DNA of 43,480 nucleotides from JAWRCU01 sp033542235 (lineage in GTDB: Bacteria; Pseudomonadota; Alphaproteobacteria; Rhizobiales; Rhizobiaceae): assembly GCF_033542235.1 (NCBI RefSeq), contig NZ_JAWRCU010000030.1:1-43480 (forward strand). Reading direction: 5' to 3'. Shown here piece after piece: positions 1 to 8,223 of the stretch; position 1 is the first letter of the stretch; each line of letters starts with the position of its first letter. Made by a program: the position numbers and the translations under genes. Below the pieces are notes generated by a model. It made no database searches and was not told the DNA's origin. It saw only the letters and a program-made list of their open reading frames with translations.

Positions 1-1
1 C

Positions 2-79
2 TGGATGGAGGCCAACCGCTACATCAACATGGACGACCTGCGCGAGCACAAGAAGCTCGCCCTACGCCAAGCCGCATGA
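2..79 (+). CDS. C-terminal end of an unidentified protein (partial)
   Basis: An open frame enters from the left edge and ends at the TGA at 77-79. Only about 25 residues are visible, ending in ...EHKKLALRQAA. They are charged, probably helical and not diagnostic of any family I recognise. It points toward the minus-strand DUF2865 gene, so the two are convergent across a gap of about 370 bases. No function can be assigned from this fragment. Confidence 0.5.
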   Translation, partial: WMEANRYINMDDLREHKKLALRQAA

Positions 80-452
80 CCAGCTCCAACGGCCGCCCCA
101 ATTTGCTGAACTTGACGCACAGAACCAGCGCCTGTTGAGGCGCTGCCGGGTTCTGATGAGGAACAGATGACTTCGTGGGATCGCCGGGAATAATAGCGCC
201 AGCGTGCCGACCGCTCTCTCATACCTCTTTCGAGGTAGGCAGCGCTTACCTAAAATGAAGTATTAGGCGGCTACACTTTTTTCTGAAACGATACTTCCTG
301 CAGGGGATGCAGCAAGTGCTGCGGGCGGGCCTGTAAGGCGAGCGGAGGAAGCTTTTATTCCCTCTAGCTCGCCGATCCCGTGCTTTCGAGCACAGCCAAG
401 CCAAGCTAAATGCGATGGTGCATATACAAACGATCGTCACGGCGCTCCAGCA
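80..452. other. 373-base gap between convergent genes
   Basis: No convincing gene is present. A small hairpin (TACCTC / GAGGTA, 222-227 with 232-237, loop TTTC) lies here but has no clear T-run after it. The stretch 240-420 looks AT-richer than the flanking genes. Short frames on both strands, including a 64-codon minus-strand frame at 246-440 that is rich in Cys and Arg, have no recognisable family or good ribosome binding site. Confidence 0.5.
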
Positions 453-1619
453 CTATTTCGGGTGTTTCAGATCGATATTTTCTCCTTGGTCGGGAAGGAA
501 TACCGGCCCGACGACCCTGACCTTGCGATCGCCGGGCGGCGGGATCGGCGCTGCTGAAGGCTTCGGCTCCAGGTCGGGCTCGCTGGCGTCCATGTCGGGC
601 TTGCTCCTGGCGTTGGCGAGCGTCTCGGGATCGGGTTCAGGATCGGCCCGCGCAGCAGGCGCCGGGATGACCGGTTCGGCGGGAGCCTTGCTATTCGCCG
701 AGCCGCCGCCGATGACGGAAAAATTCGGATTCGCCGCCACACTGTTGCAGCCGCAAGCCGCGACGCGCGGCTTCGAGATGTCGCGGTAGACATAGGCGGT
801 CGGCAATGAGGAATAGGGCTCGCCGCTTGCCGCCGAAATCATCGTATCGGTCTCTTCGCTTTGCGTCGGGCGATAATAGAGCTGCACCTCCGCGCCCGGG
901 CAGGTCGCGGCACAGTTCCTCTGATCGCGCTCGAAATCGGCCGCTGACGAGTTGGGCGACACCGGGAAATAATAGCCGTCGCAGGTGCGCACGCACATCG
1001 TGCTGAATTGACCTTCCGGCCCGCCCAGAACCGTGGTTTCCCCGTTCGGGTTGAGGATGCGTGTGACGTTCATCGGCGCGCCGAGATCTTTGGAAGAGAC
1101 GCCTTCGTGGGCATTGCTCCCAAACAACCGGTTGAACAGGTCCGCATCGCTTTCGCGCAGGCGATCCGGCTCCTCACCTGCGGGGTTGCGACCAGCAACC
1201 GCCTCGTCACGGCAGCCATTGGCATCGAGCGCGGCGAGGATGCGCGCGCGGCTGCGCTGCGGAGCAGCATCCAATGCGAGCTGCTCGCGTTTGCGCTCCA
1301 GCGCGGCGAGATTGGCCTCCATCCGCGCGATCTGTTCGTTCAGCGGTCCGCAGATTTGCGGCGACAGAAGGCCGAAACCGCAGCCGGCGCGCTCTGCGCG
1401 GCTTTCCGCCGTCGCAAGCTGCTGGCGCTGTGCATTCACGGCGCGGTCGTATTTCCTAAACATGGTCCCGCTGTCGACCCTGCCGGCAGAGCTAAGCTCG
1501 GCTTCGAGCTGCCGGCAAATGCGGGGGACTGCGAAAGACGGGCCGGCAACCGCAAAAGACAGCAGCACCGCACCGATCGCTGCCGCGGATAGCGCCCCGC
1601 TTCCGACAAATCGCCTCAA
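453..1619 (-). CDS. DUF2865 domain-containing secreted protein
   Basis: This 388-residue protein has an N-terminal signal peptide (hydrophobic segment about residues 8-30, ending near SFA). A helical, Gln/Glu-rich stretch follows (about 40-125), then a cysteine-bearing region with the pattern CVRTCDGYYFPVS...CAATCPGAEVQLYYR (about 210-260). That pattern is what I recognise as the DUF2865 family of Rhizobiales exported proteins. The C-terminus (from about 310) is rich in Pro, Ala, Glu and Asp and looks disordered. The paired cysteines suggest a disulfide-stabilised periplasmic domain. Its role is unknown. It lies 68 bases downstream of maeB on the same strand, so read-through from maeB is possible, but nothing links the two functionally. 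Confidence 0.8.
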   Translation of the reverse strand: MRRFVGSGALSAAAIGAVLLSFAVAGPSFAVPRICRQLEAELSSAGRVDSGTMFRKYDRAVNAQRQQLATAESRAERAGCGFGLLSPQICGPLNEQIARMEANLAALERKREQLALDAAPQRSRARILAALDANGCRDEAVAGRNPAGEEPDRLRESDADLFNRLFGSNAHEGVSSKDLGAPMNVTRILNPNGETTVLGGPEGQFSTMCVRTCDGYYFPVSPNSSAADFERDQRNCAATCPGAEVQLYYRPTQSEETDTMISAASGEPYSSLPTAYVYRDISKPRVAACGCNSVAANPNFSVIGGGSANSKAPAEPVIPAPAARADPEPDPETLANARSKPDMDASEPDLEPKPSAAPIPPPGDRKVRVVGPVFLPDQGENIDLKHPK

Positions 1620-1687
1620 TCCATCCGCTCCCGCCGGAGGTTAGTCCACTATGCCAGATTCGCTGCGCCTTCGGAATGAGAGGGCGG

Positions 1688-4009
1688 TCACGAAGCCGGC
1701 ACGACCGCCTGCGCCTTGTGGGCGGCCTCGACTACGGCAAGCGCGGTCATGTTGACGATGCCGCGCGAGGTGACCGACGGGGTCAGGATATGCGCCGGCA
1801 TTTCGGTGCCGAGCAGGATCGGCCCGACGTGCAGCGCGTCCAGCATCTGCTTGGCGATCGTGAGGGCGATGTTCGCCGAATCGAGGTTCGGGAAGACCAG
1901 CAGATTCGCTTCCCCCTTGAGGTCGGAATGCGGGTAGACGCGGTTGCGCAGCAGCTCGGAAAGCGCGGAATCGCCGTGCATCTCGCCGTCGCAGATCAGC
2001 TCCGGCGCAACACGTTTCAGAGTGTCGGCCGCTGCGCGCATCTTCAGCGCGCTCGCCGAATCGCGCGAGCCGAAATTCGAATGCGAGAGAAGTGCTGCCT
2101 TGGGCTCGATGCCGAAGCGCCTGATCTCTTCCGCTGCAAGCATCGTCATCTCGACGATCTCCTCCGCCGAAGGGTCGACGCTGACATAGGTATCGGTGAA
2201 GAAGGTGATGCCGCGCTGCCAGATCAACATCGACAGCGCTGAAAGGTCTCGGTCCCTGACGCCCGCGCGCCGGCCGATGATGACATTGACATTGCGAAGG
2301 TGCCGCTCGAAGCGGCCCTCGAGGCCGCAGATCATGGCGTCGGCGTCGCCGCGCTTCACGGCGAGCGCGGCGATCACAGTGGTATCCGTGCGCACGACAG
2401 TGCGCGCGGACTCCTGGGTAAAACCGCGCCGGCCGCCCAGCTTGATCAGGAGGTCCACATAGTCGCGATAGCGCGGATCGTCCTCCGGGTTGATCAGGTC
2501 GAAGTCAGTGCCTGCCCTGATCTTCAGCCCGTAGCGCCGCAGCCTGACATCGATTACCTGCGGACGGCCGATCAGGATTGGCTTGGCGATCCCCTCCTCC
2601 AGCACGACCTGCGCGGCGCGCAGCACGCGCTCGTCCTCGCCGTCGGCATAGATCACGCGCTTCGGCATTGTCTTGGCGGCCGAGAAGATCGGCTTCATGA
2701 CGAGGCCGGAGCGGAAAACGAACCGCGTCAGCCGGTCCATATAAGCTTGCCAATCTTCGATCGGCCGTGACGCCACGCCGCTCTCACAGGCAGCCTTCGC
2801 AACGGCCGGCGCGATCCTGAGGATCAGTCGCGGGTCGAAAGGCGAGGGGATCAGGAAGTCGGGCCCGAACATGGGCGTCTCGCCGGGATAGGCCCGCGCC
2901 GCTATGTCCGATGGCTCCTCGCGCGCCAGCGCTGCGATCGCCCGGACCGCCGCCATCTTCATCGTCTCGTTGATGGCTCGCGCGCCGCAGTCCAAGGCTC
3001 CCCGAAAGATGTAAGGAAAGCACAAGACGTTGTTGACTTGATTGGGAAAATCCGATCGACCCGTGCAGATCATGGCGTCCGGACGCGCCGCGCGGGCCAC
3101 GTCCGGCATGATCTCCGGGACCGGATTTGCAAGCGCGAGGATCAGCGGCTTTTCCGCCATGTGGGCAAGCAGTTCCGGCTTCAGCACGCCGGCGGCCGAG
3201 AGCCCGAGGAAAATATCTGCGCCGCCGATCACGTCGGTCAGTGTGCGGGCATTCGTGTCCTTGAGGTAAGGCTCCTTCCAGCGATCCATCTCCTCGACGC
3301 GGCCTTTGTAGGCGACGCCGAAGCGGTCCGTGACCCAGATGTTTTCACGCTTGGCACCGAGCGAAACGAGCAGGTTGAGGCAGGCGAGTGCCGCCGCGCC
3401 CGCGCCAGAGGTCACGATCTTTACCTCCTCCAGCTTCTTGCTGGCGAGTTCCAGCCCGTTCAGAACTGCGGCGGCTACGATGATCGCCGTGCCGTGCTGG
3501 TCGTCGTGGAAGACCGGAATACGCATATGCGCTTTCAGCTTCTCTTCCACGTCGAAGCATTCAGGCGCCTTGATGTCTTCCAGATTGATGCCGCCGAAGG
3601 TCGGCTCCAGCGCCGAGATCGTCTGAACCATCTGGTCGATGTCCGGCGCCTCGATCTCGATGTCGAACACGTCTATGCCGGCAAATTTCTTGAAGAGGAC
3701 GGCCTTGCCCTCCATCACCGGTTTTGCCGCAAGTGGCCCGATATTGCCGAGGCCGAGCACGGCCGAGCCGTTCGAGATTACGGCTACCAAGTTGGCGCGG
3801 CCGGTATAGTCCGCGGCCAGGTCGGGATTGTCCTTGATCTGAAGACAGGGTGCGGCGACACCCGGCGAATAGGCGAGTGCCAGGTCGCGCTGGTTGCCGA
3901 GCGGCTTGGTTGCCTGGATCTCAAGCTTTCCGGGAACTGGATATTTGTGGAAGAACAGTGCTTGCTCGTCGAGATCGGAAGGCCCCGGCTTCATGATCTC
4001 GGCGCTCAT
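1688..4009 (-). CDS. maeB: NAD(P)-dependent malic enzyme with C-terminal phosphotransacetylase-like domain
   Basis: This cytosolic enzyme oxidatively decarboxylates malate to pyruvate, supplying pyruvate/acetyl-CoA during growth on C4-dicarboxylates. The 773-residue length is typical of the large bacterial fusion type (rhizobial Dme/Tme). The malic domain (about 1-430) shows LAYSPGVAAPC, the metal-binding region FHDDQHGTA and the nucleotide-binding glycine loop TSGAGAAALACL. The second half (about 440-770) begins VIYADGEDERVLRAAQ and is related to phosphate acetyltransferase; in characterised homologues it is thought to be regulatory rather than catalytic. A good ribosome binding site (AAGGAGAG) precedes the ATG. 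The SDR gene lies 84 bases upstream on the same strand. I cannot decide NAD versus NADP preference from sequence. Confidence 0.93.
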   Translation of the reverse strand: MSAEIMKPGPSDLDEQALFFHKYPVPGKLEIQATKPLGNQRDLALAYSPGVAAPCLQIKDNPDLAADYTGRANLVAVISNGSAVLGLGNIGPLAAKPVMEGKAVLFKKFAGIDVFDIEIEAPDIDQMVQTISALEPTFGGINLEDIKAPECFDVEEKLKAHMRIPVFHDDQHGTAIIVAAAVLNGLELASKKLEEVKIVTSGAGAAALACLNLLVSLGAKRENIWVTDRFGVAYKGRVEEMDRWKEPYLKDTNARTLTDVIGGADIFLGLSAAGVLKPELLAHMAEKPLILALANPVPEIMPDVARAARPDAMICTGRSDFPNQVNNVLCFPYIFRGALDCGARAINETMKMAAVRAIAALAREEPSDIAARAYPGETPMFGPDFLIPSPFDPRLILRIAPAVAKAACESGVASRPIEDWQAYMDRLTRFVFRSGLVMKPIFSAAKTMPKRVIYADGEDERVLRAAQVVLEEGIAKPILIGRPQVIDVRLRRYGLKIRAGTDFDLINPEDDPRYRDYVDLLIKLGGRRGFTQESARTVVRTDTTVIAALAVKRGDADAMICGLEGRFERHLRNVNVIIGRRAGVRDRDLSALSMLIWQRGITFFTDTYVSVDPSAEEIVEMTMLAAEEIRRFGIEPKAALLSHSNFGSRDSASALKMRAAADTLKRVAPELICDGEMHGDSALSELLRNRVYPHSDLKGEANLLVFPNLDSANIALTIAKQMLDALHVGPILLGTEMPAHILTPSVTSRGIVNMTALAVVEAAHKAQAVVPAS

Positions 4010-4093
4010 GTCTCTCTCCTTAAATCTGCTTTCGTTTCAAACAATTGAGGCGCGTCTCTCCAGTCGACTATGCAACTGGGTTCCGGTGTGCCC

Positions 4094-4858
4094 TCAGAAC
4101 GCGCTGGTATAGAGCCCGCCGTCGACCGGGATGTTCTGGCCGGTGAGATAGCCGGCATGGATGGAACAAAGGAAGGCGCAGACCTGACCGAACTCCTCCG
4201 CCGTACCGAGCCTCTTGGCCGGGATTTCGGCGACCAGCCGCGCGCGATGCTCGTCTTTGTCCGCACCCTTGGGCACGCCGCCCCACAGCCGGTCGGTATC
4301 GAGTTTGCCAGGGAGCAGATTGTTGATCGTCACGTTACGGCTGGCGACGGTGCGGCCGACGCCGGCAAGAAACGAGGTGAGCCCGGCACGGGCGCCTGAC
4401 GACACGTCGAGCCCGGGGATCGGCACATAAACCGACAGCGAGGTGATGTTCACGATTCGGCCGAACCCGCGCTCCGCCATGCCGCCTATCACCGCCTTGG
4501 TAAGCTCGATCGGCGTGATCATGTTCTGGATCACTCCGTCGAGTATGTTCTGGCGCGTCAATTCGCCGAACTCACGGCGCGGCGGGCCGCCATTGTTGTT
4601 GACGAGAATGTCGGGAGAGGGACATGCGGTAAGGAGTTCGGCCTGTATCTTCGGGTCTGAGACATCGCCCGCGACCTCCGTCACCTTCACGCCGAAGCGT
4701 TCACGGATTTCGGCCGCGGTGGCGGCAAGCGTCTTTGCGTCGCGGCCGTTGACGACCAGCTCGCAGCCTGCCTCGGCCAGTGCGAGGGCCGAGCCTCTGC
4801 CAAGTCCGCGACTCGAAGCGCAGATGATTGCCTTCCTGCCTCTGATGCCGAGATCCAT
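4094..4858 (-). CDS. SDR-family oxidoreductase-like protein with altered catalytic motif
   Basis: This 254-residue Rossmann protein of the short-chain dehydrogenase/reductase superfamily would be annotated as a 3-oxoacyl-ACP reductase-like protein. The cofactor loop reads CASSRGLGRG rather than TGxxxGxG, NNNGGPP replaces the NNAG motif, and the catalytic YxxxK position reads SSGAR (Ser and Arg in place of Tyr and Lys). It resembles the BKR-like SDR subgroup known for imperfect active-site and cofactor motifs. FabG-type chemistry should therefore not be assumed. A textbook GGAGG lies 8 bases before the ATG. It is upstream of maeB on the same strand and divergent from the metallophosphoesterase gene. 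Substrate is unknown. Confidence 0.85.
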   Translation of the reverse strand: MDLGIRGRKAIICASSRGLGRGSALALAEAGCELVVNGRDAKTLAATAAEIRERFGVKVTEVAGDVSDPKIQAELLTACPSPDILVNNNGGPPRREFGELTRQNILDGVIQNMITPIELTKAVIGGMAERGFGRIVNITSLSVYVPIPGLDVSSGARAGLTSFLAGVGRTVASRNVTINNLLPGKLDTDRLWGGVPKGADKDEHRARLVAEIPAKRLGTAEEFGQVCAFLCSIHAGYLTGQNIPVDGGLYTSAF

Positions 4859-4978
4859 GATGCAAGCCTCCTTGAATGCGAGTTTGGTCTAGCGCAGCGC
4901 GCCTGCAGCCTGCAACCGTCACATGCTTGTTGCATGAATCGGCGCATAGCCTGCGCAGCAAACGGGCTTGATTGGCGC

Positions 4979-5803
4979 ATGGCGAAAAACACGACCCGCA
5001 GGTTCAGGTCGCTTTTCCTCTCCGACATCCATCTCGGGTCGAAGATAGCGAAGGCGGAATACCTGCTCGACTTTTTGAAGCATCATGACGCGGAGACGAT
5101 CTACCTCGTCGGCGACATCGTCGACGGCTGGCGCCTGAGGCGCTCCTGGCACTGGCCGCAGAGCCACAACGATGTCATCCAGAAGCTCCTGCGCAAGGGC
5201 CGCAAGGGCGCCAGCATCATCTACATCGCCGGCAATCACGACGAGTTCCTGCGGCCATTCCAAGGCGTCCATTTCGGCGGCATCGTTGTCGCCGATCGTG
5301 TTCTCCATAAGGCTGCCGACGGCCGCAATTTCCTCGTCATCCACGGCGACCAGTTCGATGCCATCGTGCACAATGTGCGCTGGCTGGCCTATCTCGGCGA
5401 CAAGGCCTACGACCTTTCCATCATCATCAACCGCACGGTGAGCAGCGTGCGCCGGCTGCTTGGCCTTCCATATTGGTCGTTTTCGTCCTGGGCCAAGGTC
5501 AAGGTCAAGAAGGCGGTCAAGTTCATCAGCCATTTCCAGATGATCGTGGTGGACGATGCGCGCCGTCACGACGTCGATGGCGTGATCTGCGGCCACATCC
5601 ATCATGCCGCGATGGAAATGATGGACGGCATTCAGTACATCAACACCGGCGACTGGGTCGAAAGCTGCACGGCAGTTGTCGAGCATTTCGACGGCAGGAT
5701 GGAGATCATTCACTGGATGGACCAGGAAGCTCGGCATCTCGCGCCTGCCGAACGTTTCCTGCCCGTCATTGTGGAAGGCATCGACAGCAAGGCAGCCGCC
5801 TGA
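4979..5803 (+). CDS. LpxH-like metallophosphoesterase (UDP-2,3-diacylglucosamine diphosphatase family)
   Basis: This 274-residue calcineurin-like phosphoesterase has the full metal-binding signature in order: FLSDIHLGS (about 14-21), GDIVDGW (45-51), GNHDE, IHGDQFD and GHIHHA. The closest recognisable family is LpxH/YbbF, which cleaves UDP-2,3-diacylglucosamine to lipid X in lipid A synthesis. Alphaproteobacteria usually use LpxI for that step, and this group of proteins may act on another envelope lipid pyrophosphate, so the specific substrate is inferred. I placed the start at ATG 4979 because the homologous core begins just after it; an in-frame ATG at 4934 would add 15 residues, and neither has a strong ribosome binding site. 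It is divergent from the SDR gene. Confidence 0.8.
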   Translation: MAKNTTRRFRSLFLSDIHLGSKIAKAEYLLDFLKHHDAETIYLVGDIVDGWRLRRSWHWPQSHNDVIQKLLRKGRKGASIIYIAGNHDEFLRPFQGVHFGGIVVADRVLHKAADGRNFLVIHGDQFDAIVHNVRWLAYLGDKAYDLSIIINRTVSSVRRLLGLPYWSFSSWAKVKVKKAVKFISHFQMIVVDDARRHDVDGVICGHIHHAAMEMMDGIQYINTGDWVESCTAVVEHFDGRMEIIHWMDQEARHLAPAERFLPVIVEGIDSKAAA

Positions 5804-5983
5804 CTGCAGCCTTCGAGCCCTGCTTGCAGTTCTCTTCACTCTGCCTTTCCGCTTGTGACGAATTGTGGCTGCCAGATCATGAATCGATTCAATAAGCCGT
5901 TTCGACAACGACAGCAGCGTGCTATGCCGGAGACGCACCGGTGAATTCCCTGCGCCGGGTCGCTTTCCAGAACCCGTCGCCAA

Positions 5984-7213
5984 ATGCAGCGCCCCCCGCT
6001 CCGCCCGGAACAGCTTATCAAGCCGCGCCATTTCGAGGCGCGGATCGCGTTGATCTTCGCCTCCCTCTTCGTTTCGACCGGCATCAACCTGCCCTACTTT
6101 CCGCTTTGGCTGGAGGCGAATGGCTTCGGCGCCGAGCAGATCGCCGTCATTCTCGCGGCGCCGATGTTCCTTCGGGTCGTTACCACGCCCTTCCTCACGG
6201 CTTACGCCGACAGGGCAAAGGACCGCGTCGACGTGCTGCTGACGCTGGTCGGCGGCTCCGTGGTGCTGTCCTGCGGTTTCTTCCTGCCGCCGGTCTACGG
6301 AATCGTGCTCGCAGTCTCATTGGCGCTCTCGGTCGTCTGGACCCCGCACGGGCCACTCGCCGATTCCCTCGCCCTTTCAGGGGTCAGGCGCTTCGGCTCG
6401 AACTACACGAGGATGCGTATCTGGGGCTCGATCTCTTTCCTGGCCGCCAATCTCGGTGGTGGCATCATCCTGTCCCGGACGAGCCCGAATGCCGTTCCGG
6501 CGATCATCACGGCAAGCCTGGCGGTTGCATTTGTCGTGGTGCTGATGGCGCCACGGCTCGGCAGGCCGCGGCTCGCCTCGCCGCTCTCGGTAGAGGAGCT
6601 GCAGGAAGCTCCCAAGCTGCTCAATCGACAATTCCTGCTGTTCATTGCCGGCGCGGGCCTGATTTCCGGCAGCCACGGCTTCATGTACGGCTTCGCTTCA
6701 ATCTACTGGAAATCGATCGGCCTGGGCGACACGCTGATAGGCTTCCAATGGGCGTTCGCCGTTGTTGCAGAAGTCTGCGTGTTCATGATCTTCACGCGCG
6801 TCTTTGGACGTTTTCGCGCCACGACCCTTGTTCTGATAGGCGGCGCGGCCGCTATCGTGCGCTGGATCGCCTATCCGCTTGTCTGGCCGGCAGGTCTCGG
6901 CGTTGCCGGCTTCTTCTTCGTGCAGGGCCTGCACTGCCTTTCGACGGCTATCGTCATCATCGCCGTGCAGAAGTTCATCGCCGAGGCGGTGGACGAAGAG
7001 CGTACGGGCGCGGCACAGGGAGCAGCCTTCTTCGCCAACGGGATATGCATGGCAGTGGTCACGCTGCTTTCGGGCCCGCTCTACGGCCGCTTTGGCGCCG
7101 ACGGCTTCTTCGCCATGATCGGCGTCGCCGTGCTCGGCATAGGCCTGATCCTCGTGGCTCTCAGCCCCAGAGTGCCGGTTCCGGCGGCGATACGAGCGAG
7201 CCGCGATAGGTAA
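5984..7213 (+). CDS. Major facilitator superfamily transporter (MFS_1-like / HcaT-like)
   Basis: This 409-residue inner-membrane protein has about twelve hydrophobic segments, the first at about residues 20-42 (IALIFASLFVSTGINLPYFPLWL). The fold and the N-terminal pattern of a compact helix leading into PYFPLWLEANGF match the MFS_1-like group that includes the 3-phenylpropionate transporter HcaT and nucleoside/sugar transporters. The loop ADRAKDR (about 80) corresponds to the MFS loop 2-3 motif. Substrate cannot be predicted. The start ATG at 5984 has no strong ribosome binding site. The 3' end overlaps the convergent epimerase gene by 53 bases (7161-7213). Confidence 0.85.
   Translation: MQRPPLRPEQLIKPRHFEARIALIFASLFVSTGINLPYFPLWLEANGFGAEQIAVILAAPMFLRVVTTPFLTAYADRAKDRVDVLLTLVGGSVVLSCGFFLPPVYGIVLAVSLALSVVWTPHGPLADSLALSGVRRFGSNYTRMRIWGSISFLAANLGGGIILSRTSPNAVPAIITASLAVAFVVVLMAPRLGRPRLASPLSVEELQEAPKLLNRQFLLFIAGAGLISGSHGFMYGFASIYWKSIGLGDTLIGFQWAFAVVAEVCVFMIFTRVFGRFRATTLVLIGGAAAIVRWIAYPLVWPAGLGVAGFFFVQGLHCLSTAIVIIAVQKFIAEAVDEERTGAAQGAAFFANGICMAVVTLLSGPLYGRFGADGFFAMIGVAVLGIGLILVALSPRVPVPAAIRASRDR
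7161..7213. other. 53-bp convergent coding overlap
   Basis: The last 17 codons plus stop of the MFS gene (plus strand) are antisense to the last codons of the epimerase gene (minus strand). No terminator can sit between them, so 3' ends of both transcripts must overlap. Confidence 0.85.
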
Positions 7214-8144
7214 GCGCAGGCGAACGATCCCGCGCGAGCAGAAGCGGCCCGTCGAGGTCGACGAAATCGGCATTCTGCGCAAGAAGCACGGCCGGAGCCA
7301 TGGCGAGCGAGGTGCCGACCATGCAGCCGACCATGATAGTGAATCCGGCCGCCCTCGCACTGTCCCGCAACTCGATGGCGGCCGTTAGCCCGCCCGCCTT
7401 GTCGAGCTTGATGTTGATGGCGTCGTACCGGCCTGCGAGTTTCGGCAGATCAGCGGCTGTGTGCACGCTTTCGTCGGCGCAGATCGGAACCGGATGCGGT
7501 ATTTTCGCCAGGATCGCATCACGGCCCGCAGGCAATGGCTGCTCGATCAGCGCCACTCCGAGCTCGGCCGCGGCGGCCAGGTTCGCGGCGATATTCTGCT
7601 CGCTCCAGCCTTCGTTGGCGTCGAGAATGATCCGGCTTTGCGGCGCGGCCCCGACCACGGCGCGGATGCGCTCGATGTCGCCTTCGTCGCCGATCTTGAC
7701 CTTGAGCAGCGGGCGGTCGGCATTGGCCCGTGCCTGCGTGGCCATCGCCTCGGGTGTCCCGAGCGACAGCGTATATGCCGTAACGATTGCCGCCGGCTCG
7801 GCCCTGCAGATGCGTGACGCTACGCTGCGCCCCGAGGATTTGGCCTCGAGGTCCCACAGCGCGCAATCGAGCGCGTTGCGGGCGGCGCCCGGGGGCAGCA
7901 GCTTTCCGAGCTCGTCGCGGCCCACCCCGCCCACTATCTCATTACGAACGTTCTCGATCGCGGCGGTGACGCCCTCCATGGTTTCCCCATAGTGCCTGTA
8001 CGGCACGCATTCGCCATGGCCGGTAAAGCCGTTTTCCGAGATCGTGCAGCGTATGACCTCCGCCTCGGTCTTGGAGCCGCGGGAGATGGTGAAGGTTCCG
8101 GCGATCGGGAAGCGTTCTGCCGCGACTGAAAGGACACGCTGCAT
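7161..8144 (-). CDS. N-acetylgalactose/enolase-superfamily dipeptide epimerase (L-Ala-D/L-Glu epimerase type)
   Basis: This 327-residue enolase-superfamily enzyme is most like dipeptide epimerases, which racemise the second residue of L-Ala-D-Glu during murein peptide recycling; that assignment is preferred over other superfamily members. The N-terminal capping domain (about 1-115) is followed by a barrel with LLKVKIG (the KxK base), IILDANEGW (metal Asp), LIEQPLP (metal Glu), ICADESVH (metal Asp) and INIKLDKAGG (second Lys). The coding frame stays open upstream to 8612, but that part lies on the opposite strand of the permease gene; the family starts at MQRVLS, so ATG 8144 is chosen. The dipeptide substrate is inferred, not shown. 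It overlaps the 3' end of the MFS gene and is divergent from the Mla operon. Confidence 0.85.
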   Translation of the reverse strand: MQRVLSVAAERFPIAGTFTISRGSKTEAEVIRCTISENGFTGHGECVPYRHYGETMEGVTAAIENVRNEIVGGVGRDELGKLLPPGAARNALDCALWDLEAKSSGRSVASRICRAEPAAIVTAYTLSLGTPEAMATQARANADRPLLKVKIGDEGDIERIRAVVGAAPQSRIILDANEGWSEQNIAANLAAAAELGVALIEQPLPAGRDAILAKIPHPVPICADESVHTAADLPKLAGRYDAINIKLDKAGGLTAAIELRDSARAAGFTIMVGCMVGTSLAMAPAVLLAQNADFVDLDGPLLLARDRSPALTYRGSLVSPPEPALWG

Positions 8145-8223
8145 GAAATTCTGGTCTCCAGGGCTTCCGGCAGGCGGTGTGCCAAAGTGACAGGTCCACC
8201 GCGTCCGGCTAAGAGTCTGCGCC

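Noticed and set aside
246..440. 64-codon Cys/Arg-rich minus-strand frame near the left edge
   Set aside because: No ribosome binding site, no known family, and downstream of no promoter I can see.
3038..4048. 336-codon plus-strand frame antisense to maeB
   Set aside because: Lies entirely opposite a well-supported gene, with no recognisable domain.
4919..6031. 370-codon minus-strand frame opposite the metallophosphoesterase gene
   Set aside because: Product is a composition-biased shadow (rich in His, Asp, Val) of the real gene with its conserved metal motifs.
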